In this document: piece by piece, positions 17,411 through 26,794 of the stretch
Numbering within the stretch: the first letter of the stretch is position 1
Layout of the letters: every line of letters starts with the position of its first letter
Assembly: GCA_913043255.1 (NCBI GenBank)
Contig: CAJWLK010000013.1
Span: 1-46,639 of the forward strand
Source: an uncultured Gemmatimonadota bacterium
GTDB taxonomy: Bacteria; Gemmatimonadota; Gemmatimonadetes; Palauibacterales; Palauibacteraceae
Reading direction: 5' to 3'
DNA length: 46,639 bases
Made by a program: the position numbers and the translations under genes
Notes under the pieces: model-generated
What the model was told of the DNA's origin: nothing
Databases searched by the model: none
What the model saw: only the letters and a program-made list of their open reading frames with translations

Positions 17411-18456
17411 TCGATCTCCGGAGCGATACGGTCACACAACCGACCGATGAGATGCGGGCGGCGATCGCAGCCTCCCCAGTTGGCGACGACGCTTATGGTG
17501 ACGACCCCACGGTCTTAGAACTAGAAGCAAAAACTGCCGAGATCTTGGGCAAAGAAGCTGCGATGTACGTGCCTACCGGAACGATGAGTAACCAACTGGC
17601 AATTCGGACGCATACGCAACCAAGTGATGCCGTGCTCGTGGGTCCCGGTGCACATATCTGGTATGGAGAAGCAGGAGCCCCTTCTACTATCTCGGGCGTT
17701 GTGATTCAACCTCTTTCTGGTGAGCGGGGCACGTTCGATGCGGAGACTCTACGGGCCGCCCTACCAATCGAGATGAGTAAGGTTCGTAAGCGACATTTTT
17801 CACCTATTCGCTTGGTTTGTGCGGAGAATACTCATAATGGTGCTGGGGGAACCGTTTGGCCGCTCGAACGCCAACAAAATATGCTCAAGGAAGCTAAGAC
17901 CGCTGGCCTAGCAACCCACCTAGATGGAGCACGACTGTGGCATGCGACGGTGGCAACGGGCATCCCTGAAGCTGAGTACGCGGCGGGCTTCGACAGTATC
18001 AACGTGTGCTTCTCGAAGGGGCTTGGTGCGCCACTAGGATCGGCGCTCGCTGGTTCCGCAGACTTCATCGAACATGCGCGGCGCTTCAAACAACTCTATG
18101 GCGGCGGATTTCGTCAGGCGGGAATGATGGCAGCCGGTGCGGTGTTCGCACTCGAGCACAACCGCGAGCGGCTGATCGAGGATCACCGGCGAGCCCGGAT
18201 TCTTGCTCAAGGCCTCGCTGAGTTACCCGGCATCGAGATCGATCTCGATGGAGTGGAGACAAACATCGTGCGTTTCCGTTCGATGGATGTTCCGGCACCG
18301 GAGTTCATGGATCGATGTGCGCAGATGGGCGTCGCGGTGAACACCTATAACTCCACGGACGTACGAGCGGTTCCGCATCTGCATATTACAGATGACGACA
18401 TTTCCGAAGCTCTAACAATTTTTTGTAACGCTGCTTCTGGTAAGACGAGCCCTTAG
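17407..18456 (+). CDS. ltaE: low-specificity L-threonine aldolase
   Basis: A cytoplasmic PLP enzyme of 349 residues that cleaves L-threonine or allo-threonine to glycine and acetaldehyde. Seen: [10 protein letters not shown] at the N-terminus, DDAYGDDPT (26-34), the HIWYGEAGA stretch near 83-91, Asp173 in HLDGARLW, and the PLP-binding Lys204 in [12 protein letters not shown]. All are standard for the family. It begins inside the last codon of the exported M42 peptidase gene. The pairing suggests use of released amino acids. It could also act on beta-hydroxy-D/L-amino acids; stereospecificity cannot be read from sequence. Confidence 0.94.
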   Translation: MIDLRSDTVTQPTDEMRAAIAASPVGDDAYGDDPTVLELEAKTAEILGKEAAMYVPTGTMSNQLAIRTHTQPSDAVLVGPGAHIWYGEAGAPSTISGVVIQPLSGERGTFDAETLRAALPIEMSKVRKRHFSPIRLVCAENTHNGAGGTVWPLERQQNMLKEAKTAGLATHLDGARLWHATVATGIPEAEYAAGFDSINVCFSKGLGAPLGSALAGSADFIEHARRFKQLYGGGFRQAGMMAAGAVFALEHNRERLIEDHRRARILAQGLAELPGIEIDLDGVETNIVRFRSMDVPAPEFMDRCAQMGVAVNTYNSTDVRAVPHLHITDDDISEALTIFCNAASGKTSP

Positions 18457-18523
18457 TTTTCAGAAAACAGGTCGTCCTGCCCATACGGCCGCACCAAGTG
18501 AACCCCAAATAAGTCGGGCAACT

Positions 18524-20296
18524 TCAGCCCTCGGGCAACACTGGAAGCAGAACGTACGATGGTCGCTCTTGGTCATGGTAAATGATCTGTTGAGCGTCTC
18601 TCCACTCGACGTCAGTCGCTACAGGATTACCTGTATTCTGATTCGGATTAATAAACGGGTGTGCACTTGACGTGATCTCAATCCGTACTCGGTGCCCCGG
18701 CAAAAACGTATGCCCCATATCAAATAATTCGATACGGTATTCTTCAACCTCTCCCGGGGTCACTAACACCTCTCGATCTCGTCCCTCTCGGTAGCGCGCT
18801 CGGATTACACCCGCAGGCCAGGTTCCAAGTAGAAGAGCCCGACCATCGGGGTAGACATCGGTGAGTTTTGCAACGAAATCGGTGTCTCGGGCATCGGTAG
18901 AAGCATGAATCACCACCCAAACCCTCCCAAGCATGCTCAAAGGAGCTTCGAGCACCTCTGTCGTGTATACCAATACGTCATCCCGACGCTGCACCACCCG
19001 TTGGTCTTCGCCGACTTGGGCAGGACCAGATGGAACGGGGTGTCGTGGGTTGTAGAGATAGCCATCAGACGGCTCATCTGCGGGTTCATTCCACGTCAGA
19101 GTACCATCTCCATAAAGAGTGTTTGCATGACCATTACTGTGCAGGTATAGCCTGCGCTGCTCCATATTGGGTGGGGGATAGTCGGCCAGATCTCGCCACT
19201 CATTTGTTCCGGTGAGAAACACGCGCGCTCGTGGAAAATCGAAAGTCTGGGGCTCCTGCTTTAGGCAGTGATTGAACCACGAAAGTGCCAGGGCGTCGAT
19301 GTCGACCATTGACCGACTAGTGCGCTCCAGTTGACCAATCGTTGGACTCCCACCCGTTCTAGTCTCTCCGTGATTCCATGGCCCCGACAAAAAGTACTGC
19401 TGATCACGCGCGGGAGAGTATGCTCGCATTCCCTCCCAATAGTGCACAGCACCGGGCTGATCGGCATCGAACCAACCAGTCACTGTTAATGCTGGGATAT
19501 CCATTTCCGCGAAGTCGCTCGAAGAGAAAAGAATGCGCTGCCAATACTCGTCAGCCGTGCTATGGGTCAACGCATCTCGGTAAAGAGGAATCGCTCTCCC
19601 CATTACCGAATCCATCGTGATCAAGGGCCGATGCGCGTAAACTTTGTCCCAATCCGTGCGGCCAGCGTTCGCTCCCTGCCCAATTCGCCCCGCCGTACCA
19701 TTCATCCAGTCCAAGGCCCATTCCATCAGGAACGCCCCTCCCATGTAAGGGAGTTCATCGAAATACCGACCCGCGGCAGCTTGAGGGAAAAGGCAAACAA
19801 GTGGAGTAGGACGTTCTCGCGCGGCGAGCCACTGGACCGTAGCTCGATATGATCCTCCCATCATCCCAACCTGACCGTTGGACCAATTCTGCTCACCGAT
19901 CCACTCAATCGTATCGAAACCGTCCTCTCCATCCGCGAAAAAGAAGTCGAACTCACCTTCAGAATCGCCACGACCTCGCACATCCTGCACTATGAAAGCA
20001 TAGCCTTCTCGCGCAAAAGTGTGTCCAAGATTCACCCAACGTTCTTTTGCCTTGAGGTAAGGGGTTCTCACGAGTACGGTGGGGTAACGACCAGGTGTTT
20101 CAGGGAGCCACAGATCGGACACCAATTCAACTCCGTCGCGAAGAGGCGTACGCACACCAAATCGTTGCTGGACCTGTGCCATCGCGGGGGACCAAGCCAC
20201 CGCGATCAAAAGCCCTCCCAGGAAAGCACTGATAACCATGTGGATGGGTCGACTATTCAAGATTCTTCTCCTATTCTCAAAAACCTGCAAATTCAT
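18524..20296 (-). CDS. exported CocE/NonD (S15-like) alpha/beta hydrolase
   Basis: An acyl or peptidyl hydrolase of the X-Pro dipeptidyl-peptidase/cocaine-esterase superfamily, 590 residues from the ATG at 20296. DVRGRGDSEGEFD is at 105-117, the nucleophile is Ser149 in GGSYRA, the acid is in GWFDAD and the base in GPWNHGETRTGG. A C-terminal jelly-roll X-Pro domain follows. A signal peptide ends after SPAMA (about residue 40). Two starts compete: the ATG overlaps the previous stop (ATGA), while an in-frame TTG at 20260 has AGGAG 7 bases upstream and gives a more ordinary signal peptide. The family includes esterases, amidases and dipeptidyl peptidases, so the substrate is unknown. Confidence 0.9.
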   Translation of the reverse strand: MNLQVFENRRRILNSRPIHMVISAFLGGLLIAVAWSPAMAQVQQRFGVRTPLRDGVELVSDLWLPETPGRYPTVLVRTPYLKAKERWVNLGHTFAREGYAFIVQDVRGRGDSEGEFDFFFADGEDGFDTIEWIGEQNWSNGQVGMMGGSYRATVQWLAARERPTPLVCLFPQAAAGRYFDELPYMGGAFLMEWALDWMNGTAGRIGQGANAGRTDWDKVYAHRPLITMDSVMGRAIPLYRDALTHSTADEYWQRILFSSSDFAEMDIPALTVTGWFDADQPGAVHYWEGMRAYSPARDQQYFLSGPWNHGETRTGGSPTIGQLERTSRSMVDIDALALSWFNHCLKQEPQTFDFPRARVFLTGTNEWRDLADYPPPNMEQRRLYLHSNGHANTLYGDGTLTWNEPADEPSDGYLYNPRHPVPSGPAQVGEDQRVVQRRDDVLVYTTEVLEAPLSMLGRVWVVIHASTDARDTDFVAKLTDVYPDGRALLLGTWPAGVIRARYREGRDREVLVTPGEVEEYRIELFDMGHTFLPGHRVRIEITSSAHPFINPNQNTGNPVATDVEWRDAQQIIYHDQERPSYVLLPVLPEG

Positions 20297-21429
20297 TCTG
20301 CAGAGTCTTCTTGATCCAATATGTCGGACAGGTAGAGGTCCGCGACTCGACGCGTAAGCTCGCTCGGGTTGATGTTGGATGAGTTACAGAGGACCGCAAC
20401 AGAGAAGTGCGTTTCCGGGAAACGGAGCAGATCAGCTCTAAAGCCCATCATGCCTCCGGAATGGTCGACCACGCTTTGCCCTCGATAGTCCATATTCATG
20501 AGCCCGAAGGCATATGCCCCCGTATCTAGCGCGGCGACCTCGCCATCGTTGAGCTTACCTGGTGTTAACATGTATTCCGTGAAACCGGGACCACCGACGC
20601 CATTTTCGTAGAAGTTTTGGTCCCATTTAACAAGATCACCAATCGTTGTGTAAAGACCGCCTGGGCCGACCCGGTTGAAGGTAGAGATGTAGTTCTGTCT
20701 TGCTTCACCAGTCTCTTCATCAGCCTCGTAGCTCATTGCGCGGCCCTTCACGATATGCCCCGCATCATCGTGGAAGTGTGAGTCTCCCATGCCTAGGGGT
20801 TCAAAAATGTTAGCATGAGAAAATTCCCTAAAACTCATCCCACTCACGCGCTCCACGATTTGGGTGAGCAAAAAGTACCCGCCGTTGCTGTAGGAGAACT
20901 GCTCACCAGGCTCAAAATCCAAGGGCATGTTGGCCAAGACCTGAATGGCCTCTTCCTCCGATAGCGGAGTAAACATGTCTAGTCCGCTTTCGCGTTGCGC
21001 ACGGTATAGATCGCGCATGCCCCCAGTGTGGTGAACAAGATGTCGGATCGTTACCGGCGACGAATACTCGGGGAGTTCTGGCAGGTACTGCCGAATATCG
21101 TCATCAAGAGAAAGTGCCCCACCTCGTGCGAGGAGCGCGATACTGGTCGCGACAAACTGCTTTGAAACGGAACCCACGTAAAATACGGTAGATGGGTCGA
21201 TTGGGATGTCCCAATCGAGGTTGGCCATACCGTATCCTTTACTGTACGAGATTGCTCCGTCCTGATAGACCCCGAGCACACAGCCGGGCGAGCCAGGACT
21301 ATTAAACTCTGCAAAGATCGCGTCGACGCTTACTGGAGTTGGTCCACCCGCAGTGGCCGGAGGCACCTCTTCCGCACACCCGGCCAAAGTTGTGACAGTT
21401 AGGAACCAACAGATGTATCGTTTGTTCAT
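20293..21429 (-). CDS. serine hydrolase lipoprotein, beta-lactamase/PBP4* family
   Basis: A 378-residue class C beta-lactamase-fold hydrolase. The ATG at 21429 has GGGAG 7 bases upstream and begins a short lipoprotein signal with lipobox LAGC (Cys18); the frame extension to 21495 is not needed. Motif 1 is SVSK at 87-90, motif 2 is YSN at 180-182, and HSGG near the C-terminus replaces KTG. It probably hydrolyses a peptide or ester at the cell envelope. It is coupled by ATGA to the CocE-like gene and lies 77 bases downstream of an amidohydrolase, forming a three-gene minus-strand unit. Confidence 0.9.
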   Translation of the reverse strand: MNKRYICWFLTVTTLAGCAEEVPPATAGGPTPVSVDAIFAEFNSPGSPGCVLGVYQDGAISYSKGYGMANLDWDIPIDPSTVFYVGSVSKQFVATSIALLARGGALSLDDDIRQYLPELPEYSSPVTIRHLVHHTGGMRDLYRAQRESGLDMFTPLSEEEAIQVLANMPLDFEPGEQFSYSNGGYFLLTQIVERVSGMSFREFSHANIFEPLGMGDSHFHDDAGHIVKGRAMSYEADEETGEARQNYISTFNRVGPGGLYTTIGDLVKWDQNFYENGVGGPGFTEYMLTPGKLNDGEVAALDTGAYAFGLMNMDYRGQSVVDHSGGMMGFRADLLRFPETHFSVAVLCNSSNINPSELTRRVADLYLSDILDQEDSAE

Positions 21430-21506
21430 AGTTATTCTCCCGGACAAGTCGATCAAATCACTGGTCATCCGCTTCACATAAGCATTGAAAGACACCCGTC
21501 GTAGTT

Positions 21507-22907
21507 CTAATTGGGCACCACCATAGAACTGATTATTGGCGCAACAGGGAGTGCATCAAGGTCAACAACCTGCCCATCTTTGACCACCAAATGGATGCTT
21601 CGGTAGTTTCGAGCATCCTCCAGCGGGTTTGCGTCGAGCACCACTAAATCAGCGATTTTTCCAACTTCCAACGTTCCAAACTCCCCATCCATCTTGTAAG
21701 CTCGGGCTACATGACTGGTCGCTGATTTCAGGATCTCCATCGGTTCCATGCCCATCTCCTCGAGCGCAACCAATGCGTTGAAGTGCCCCTCTCCAAGCTT
21801 GGTTCTTGCATCGACAGTGTCAGCAGCCAGCGTTGCCGATTCCGCGCGCAGAACTGGATTCTCGATACCCGCATCAGTTGATACCAATAGTGTCACACCA
21901 GCCTTGATCATATTGGTACGATTCACTTCGCCGATCTTCATGTACGGCGTCAGCGTCGCGTTCGGAGCATCCTTTTCCAAAGCGTCCATACGACTTCGAG
22001 TGATCGGCAAAATCGAGCACGCGATGTCTCGGTCGACCATCTTCTGAATCGTTTCCATCGGGATGGGCGTAGTAGGGCCAGAGATGCCACAGTGTGTAAT
22101 GATGTCGACACCCGCTTCGATTGCCATGTCGAGGCTCTCAACAGATGTCGTATGAGTTTGAACCGTAATGCCGGCGCGGTGACCTTCCTCAACAATCACT
22201 TTCTGAACACGTGGTGAAAAAGAAACAAAATTCATGTCTACGTGACCACTGGCCCCATACTTAAGAAAATCCATACCTCGAGCGGCATACTCACGCATGA
22301 TCGAGCGCACAGAGTCGGGAGACATCCAGAGCAACTCTCGCCCCGTCCTTTCCTCCCAAGTCGCATTGATACGCTTTACGAATGCTTTGCTGACATGTGG
22401 CGCAAATTGGGCTCGGAAGTCGGCTGATAACGGTCCGCTAAACCCAATGATATTTCCAGCGAAGTAGATACGACTCCCCGGCGCTTGACCAGCATCGATC
22501 ATGTCCCGAGCCCTCTCAAGGGCAGCACGTGGCCCCCACGTGTCAAACACAGTTGTTTGGCCCGTCTTTAAAGTGATCTGAGCCGCTTCAAGGATGATCT
22601 CATGATACCGATCCTCGTACTTTATGAGGGTTTCCAGATCGAGATTGAGGTATAAATGGAGGTTCGCATCCATCAACCCGGGGATAACGTATTTTCCTTG
22701 CGCATCGATACGTACAGCCGATTCGGGTATCCTCACACTACCCAATGATCCGACGGCCGCGATTCGACCATCTTCGATAAGGAGCACGCCCTCCTTGAAC
22801 GATTCGCCAGTGCCATCGATGATTGTGGCGCCTGTTACCGCCAAGGTTTGGGCTCCCACTGGCAGAGCAATTGCCATTAGAAAGCCACCAATAAGCCAAC
22901 CCTTCAT
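21507..22907 (-). CDS. exported amidohydrolase with an altered HxH motif
   Basis: A metal-dependent hydrolase of the imidazolonepropionase-like amidohydrolase group, 466 residues, with a signal peptide ending at VGAQ (20). The ATG at 22907 has a perfect GGGAGG 6 bases upstream. Later ligands are present: Lys216 in FLKYGASG, His252 in QTHTTS, His272 in THCG and Asp345 in STDAG. The first motif after PGLMD reads ANLH, so the first His of HxH is Asn82 while His84 is kept. The substrate is unknown; neighbours are hydrolases of peptides and esters. The gene follows the VPS10-like gene by 30 bases and may be transcribed with it. Confidence 0.88.
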   Translation of the reverse strand: MKGWLIGGFLMAIALPVGAQTLAVTGATIIDGTGESFKEGVLLIEDGRIAAVGSLGSVRIPESAVRIDAQGKYVIPGLMDANLHLYLNLDLETLIKYEDRYHEIILEAAQITLKTGQTTVFDTWGPRAALERARDMIDAGQAPGSRIYFAGNIIGFSGPLSADFRAQFAPHVSKAFVKRINATWEERTGRELLWMSPDSVRSIMREYAARGMDFLKYGASGHVDMNFVSFSPRVQKVIVEEGHRAGITVQTHTTSVESLDMAIEAGVDIITHCGISGPTTPIPMETIQKMVDRDIACSILPITRSRMDALEKDAPNATLTPYMKIGEVNRTNMIKAGVTLLVSTDAGIENPVLRAESATLAADTVDARTKLGEGHFNALVALEEMGMEPMEILKSATSHVARAYKMDGEFGTLEVGKIADLVVLDANPLEDARNYRSIHLVVKDGQVVDLDALPVAPIISSMVVPN

Positions 22908-22937
22908 CTTAAACCTCCCGTAGACAGGTGAGCAGAT

Positions 22938-25900
22938 TCACGGAATACGTGGGCTACGCACTCTGGCAATAATGTTGCCTATGTTTTGCTCTCCCAGTTT
23001 TTGGTTGAAAGCGGCCAGGTTAGTCGACACCACTTCATCCAGTTTCAATCGTAGGGTGCTAATTTCCTCATTGAGCTCCTCATATACAGCCAAAGCCTGA
23101 GTGGTGGGTGCGAAATCAGCATGTGCCACACTACTCGCCAAGTAGGTTAGTTTGGTCGCTAGTTGGGCAGGCCAACGGCCACCGTCCCCTTCCCCTGTGA
23201 CCTTTAACTGGAAGAGTTTCTGTTCCACTTCGATGAACTGCTCGCCGAGATTAGTAGCGGCAACCCGGAGGTCGAGCATACCCTCATCGTTTCCAAGAAG
23301 TTCGACTAGATCGTAAAGTTGACGACGGATCGACTCTATTTCGTTGATCATGTCTGCCACCACTTCAAGATCAGCACGAATATCGAACAGTAACTCTACC
23401 TGCGATTCGATATCGGCCTGAGTCCCTTCGGTAGCAGGATCCTTGCGAACTTCTAGTTCCTCTATGAATTCCTGATCGTCCACCGACAACCGCACCATAT
23501 AAGTGCCAGGGGGAACCACTACGGATAGGCGCCCATCTCCCGGGAACGGGCGCCACCTTTCGGGGCCTAGCTCAACTTCAGGCGCGTAAGGGGGGGAGGT
23601 ACGCAGACGAATCTCGCTCGAGAGTTCACTCTGAAGGTCCCACCAAACCCGGTTAAAACCTATCTTTCCGGGCCCCCTTAGCGTACGAACTACCGTGCCA
23701 TTTCCGTCAAGAATTTCTACGCTAACTGTTTCTTCAGGTTCACGATCAAGCCAGTAGTTGATCGAAGCGCCATAGGGTGGATTTTCTCCAGCTGTGGGAT
23801 CGTAGGCGGCAAAATAAGAGGAGCTCATCGGACGTGTTATTGGTCGGAACCGGTAGGCAGCCCGTGGTTTAAATAGGTGTGCATTGCCCTCCTGTAATAC
23901 CTCCTCGAATTGCTGGAGTGGCGTGAGATCATCCATGATCCAGAAACCCCGCCCATATGTGCCTACCACTAGATCATTGAAGTGCTCCTGGACTTCGATC
24001 CAGTGAACTGGTGCGGGTGGAAGATTGTTCTGAAAAGGCTGCCAATTCACCCCATCGTCAAAGGACACGTAAAGCGCATTCTCGGTTCCGAGGTAGAGTA
24101 AACCGGGTCGCACTGGATCTTCTCTAACACAGTGGGCGTAGCTTAAGGGACTCTCGGGAATCCCCGAGACAATTTTTGTCCAATTTTGCCCATAGTCGAC
24201 CGTTTTATAGACATATGGGCGTCGGTCATTCACTTGATGAAAATCAACCGTAATATAAGCCTTACCCGCCTCGTGTGCGGAAGCATCAATGTTACTCACG
24301 GTGCCCCAATCCGGGAGATCGGGAATGTTATCGGTGACGTTTTTCCAAGTCTGTCCCCCATCTCGGGTTACGTGTACCAAACCATCATTACTGCCCGCCC
24401 AAATCAGACCTTTTTCAAGCGGCGATTCATCTAAGGCGAACACCACACAGCAATACTCCACCCCAATGTTATGCGGAGTAAGACCACCGGAGGGCTGCTG
24501 TTTACTCTTGTCATTAGTACTCAGATCGGGGCTAACCGCCTGCCAGCTATATCCTCCGTCGGTGGTCCGATGCACGACTTGGCTAGCCACATAGACCGTG
24601 TTTCGATCGTGCGGTGAGATTAGGATGGGAAAAGTCCAGTTAAAGCGGTACTTGACCTCACCCGCAGAGTGGCCGCTGGTGCTCTCTGGCCAAACCTCGA
24701 CCCTCCTAAACTGACGTGTTCTCTCATTGAAACGATCTACGATACCACCAACTGCACCAGAACCACTGGCTGTGGCCCAAATAATGTCTGGGTCTATTGG
24801 GTCAGGTACTGCGAAACCGCTCTCACCTCCACCAACCGCATGCCACATTGCCTTTGGAATACCATTGAACAACATGCCGGCGGCGGGCTGAAGTAGGCTA
24901 TTGCTCGGTCCCCGCACTGAAGGTCCATCTTGTCGGTTCCCATAGACGTAGTAAGGAATCTGGTTATCCACAGCTACGTGGTACATTTGGGCATTAGGGA
25001 GGTAGATTCGGTGCCAAGATTTTCCACGTGTGACTGAAATCGCGAGACCACCATCGTTAGCGACGATCATCCGATCACCATTGGTCGGATCGATCCATTT
25101 ATCGTGGTTGTCACCCAACGGCCGTTCGGGATCGTACCACATATCGGTTGTCGACTCACCTCCATCTGTCGTCTTCGTATTGACGGTCGACATGAAGTAA
25201 GCCTCATCGGCATCTTCGGGGCTCACGACTACACGGGAGTAGTAGACAGAGCGCCCGGAAAGGCTGCGGTCGTGACTCACGACCGCCCAGGTATCACCCC
25301 CATCGTCAGATCGCCACAACTCACCCGTGTCAGTTTCACCATGTTTCCAAGGAACACCGTCACCAGTTTCTATCAACGCATAAATGCGGGCTGGGTCCGA
25401 TGGGGCCACTGCCACCGCGATTTTACCCAGTGGCTTGTGTGGGAGACCTGGCGCACCACCCTCCTTAACTGGGCGAGTAAGTTCAACCCAAGTATCACCG
25501 CCATCTCGTGAGACCCAGAGGCCACTGCAAGAGCCTCCGCTTGTAAACCCCCAAGTCTGGATCTCAAGTGCCCACATACCAGCAAACAAGATCCGAGGGT
25601 TAGTGGGGTCCATCGCAATGTCTGAAGCACCACATTCCTCATCTACAAACAGGACCCGTTCCCACGTCCCACCACCGTCCCTGGTTCTATACACTCCTCG
25701 TTCCTGTTGAGGACCGTAGCTATGTCCCTGTGCCGCAGCATAGACCACATCTGAATTAGTGGGGTGGATGATTACCCTTCCGATTCGTCCGGTGTCCTCC
25801 AACCCCATGTGTTGCCAAGCTGCTCCACTGTCGGTGCTCTTATAGATACCGTTGCCAATCGAAACGTTGGAACGGATAGAGGTCTCTCCGGTGCCCGCCC

Positions 25901-26237
25901 AAATCACATTGGGATCCGATAGTGCCACAGCCAACGAACCGATGGACGATACCGACTGGTCGTCAAAGATTGGTTCCCAGTGTGTTCCCCCGTCAGTGCT
26001 CTTGAATATTCCGCCAGAGGCTGAACCGGCATAATAGACCCTCGGGTCGCCCGGAATTCCGGCCACGGAGATTACCCGATTCCCCTCGGGCCCAATAAAC
26101 CGGTAATCGAGTTTCGCATACTGTGCTGGATTGATGCCTTGGGCAGCTGCATGCGTTGCGATATGAAGTTCTGTACAGAGGGCCATAAAAACGAAGACAG
26201 CAGAGGATAGCATGTGGGACCGAAGAGTGTAGCGCAT
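22938..26237 (-). CDS. very long exported VPS10/sortilin-like BNR-propeller protein
   Basis: A secreted protein of 1099 residues from the ATG at 26237, which has AGAAGG 7 bases upstream. The signal peptide ends near HAAAQ. About the first 750 residues are beta-propeller made of at least nine BNR/Asp-box repeats (KSTDGG, KSTDSG, RTRDGG, SRDGG, RSDDGG, TTDGG, TRDGGQTW, TVDYGQNW, SFDDGVNW), as in the sortilin VPS10 domain. The C-terminal third has a beta-sandwich portion and then a helical stretch (about 960-1080) rich in Leu and Glu. Databases usually call these 'glycosyl hydrolase' or VPS10-domain protein, but no catalytic activity can be inferred from the repeats. Ligand binding at the cell surface is as likely. 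Confidence 0.88.
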   Translation of the reverse strand: MRYTLRSHMLSSAVFVFMALCTELHIATHAAAQGINPAQYAKLDYRFIGPEGNRVISVAGIPGDPRVYYAGSASGGIFKSTDGGTHWEPIFDDQSVSSIGSLAVALSDPNVIWAGTGETSIRSNVSIGNGIYKSTDSGAAWQHMGLEDTGRIGRVIIHPTNSDVVYAAAQGHSYGPQQERGVYRTRDGGGTWERVLFVDEECGASDIAMDPTNPRILFAGMWALEIQTWGFTSGGSCSGLWVSRDGGDTWVELTRPVKEGGAPGLPHKPLGKIAVAVAPSDPARIYALIETGDGVPWKHGETDTGELWRSDDGGDTWAVVSHDRSLSGRSVYYSRVVVSPEDADEAYFMSTVNTKTTDGGESTTDMWYDPERPLGDNHDKWIDPTNGDRMIVANDGGLAISVTRGKSWHRIYLPNAQMYHVAVDNQIPYYVYGNRQDGPSVRGPSNSLLQPAAGMLFNGIPKAMWHAVGGGESGFAVPDPIDPDIIWATASGSGAVGGIVDRFNERTRQFRRVEVWPESTSGHSAGEVKYRFNWTFPILISPHDRNTVYVASQVVHRTTDGGYSWQAVSPDLSTNDKSKQQPSGGLTPHNIGVEYCCVVFALDESPLEKGLIWAGSNDGLVHVTRDGGQTWKNVTDNIPDLPDWGTVSNIDASAHEAGKAYITVDFHQVNDRRPYVYKTVDYGQNWTKIVSGIPESPLSYAHCVREDPVRPGLLYLGTENALYVSFDDGVNWQPFQNNLPPAPVHWIEVQEHFNDLVVGTYGRGFWIMDDLTPLQQFEEVLQEGNAHLFKPRAAYRFRPITRPMSSSYFAAYDPTAGENPPYGASINYWLDREPEETVSVEILDGNGTVVRTLRGPGKIGFNRVWWDLQSELSSEIRLRTSPPYAPEVELGPERWRPFPGDGRLSVVVPPGTYMVRLSVDDQEFIEELEVRKDPATEGTQADIESQVELLFDIRADLEVVADMINEIESIRRQLYDLVELLGNDEGMLDLRVAATNLGEQFIEVEQKLFQLKVTGEGDGGRWPAQLATKLTYLASSVAHADFAPTTQALAVYEELNEEISTLRLKLDEVVSTNLAAFNQKLGEQNIGNIIARVRSPRIP

Positions 26238-26575
26238 GATGTACCTTCTCAGCAGGGCGACGACACCAAGACGCAGGCAGGACAGATTCGGGGTCAAATG
26301 GCCCCATAGCTGTCGGCCTCGTGACTCCAAACACCGATTCGCTCAGGCGGAGACGCATCGATCGCGTAACTGGATGCTGTCATTAGTCGGCTCAGAACAC
26401 TGCTTGTCAAAATCCGTTTAAAGCACCTGAGCCGCATGACAGGTGACTGCTTCCCAAGAATAAAGACTAGTGGCCACCTCATCTCGGATCAATACAATAT
26501 CCTTAAGCGTTCGAACCCTCAGTGGCTACCGCCCGAGTACGGCATATGCTTACTGACAGACTTTCATAAACGCCA
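26238..26575. other. 338-base non-coding region upstream of the VPS10-like gene
   Basis: I see no credible coding frame here. It holds one minus-strand promoter candidate (26382-26410) and a small CACCTG...CAGGTG inverted repeat near 26427-26454. The right end leads into the tRNA promoter. Confidence 0.5.
26382..26410 (-). promoter_or_regulatory. promoter candidate for the VPS10-like gene
   Basis: On the minus strand a perfect TTGACA (26410-26405) is followed after 17 bases by ACTAAT (26387-26382). The leader to the ATG at 26237 would be about 140 bases. The -10 match is only moderate. Confidence 0.4.
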
Positions 26576-26605
26576 TTGAGTCGGCACCCATTAAGTTGGT
26601 AATAT
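26576..26605 (+). promoter_or_regulatory. promoter candidate for tRNA-Arg
   Basis: TTGAGT (26576-26581), 18 bases and TAATAT (26600-26605) are sigma70-like. The expected start is about 15 bases before the mature 5' end of the tRNA at 26628. Confidence 0.45.
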
Positions 26606-26627
26606 CAAGCAAAGACACACGATCGTC

Positions 26628-26701
26628 GGCCCCGTAGCTCAGGTGGATAGAGCGCGGGATTCCTAATCCCGAGGCCGCTGGTTCGAGTCCAGCCGGGGTC
26701 A
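26628..26701 (+). tRNA. tRNA-Arg (anticodon CCT)
   Basis: A complete cloverleaf can be drawn. The 7-bp acceptor stem GGCCCCG/CGGGGTC has one G-U pair. The D stem is GCTC/GAGC, the anticodon stem CGGGA/TCCCG carries loop TTCCTAA with CCT at 26662-26664, the variable loop is AGGCC, and the T arm GCTGG-TTCGAGT-CCAGC is standard. The discriminator is A, and CCA is not encoded. It reads the rare arginine codon AGG. Confidence 0.96.
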
Positions 26702-26761
26702 TTTACAGAAGCATGTTTGACACGCACACAACAGTTAATCCCTAAATTCCAAAGCCTTGCG

Positions 26762-26787
26762 AAATATTTAGCCTAGACTAAATATTT
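26762..26787. promoter_or_regulatory. 26-bp perfect dyad just before an outer-membrane protein gene
   Basis: AAATATTTAG and CTAAATATTT are perfect 10-base inverted arms around CCTAGA. The right arm ends 7 bases before the ATG at 26795, where a ribosome site would be expected and none is seen. No T run follows, so it is more like an operator or a translation-controlling hairpin than a terminator. The core TTTAG-N6-CTAAA is loosely like DtxR/MntR-type metalloregulator boxes, but that is only a resemblance. Confidence 0.5.
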
Positions 26788-26794
26788 GCTCTAC

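Noticed and set aside
22938-26237. Calling the BNR-repeat protein a sialidase
   Set aside because: Asp-box repeats are shared by many propellers, and I could not identify the sialidase catalytic residues.
26628-26701. tRNA-Arg as an attachment site of an integrated element
   Set aside because: I saw no second copy of the tRNA 3' end and no integrase gene in the window.
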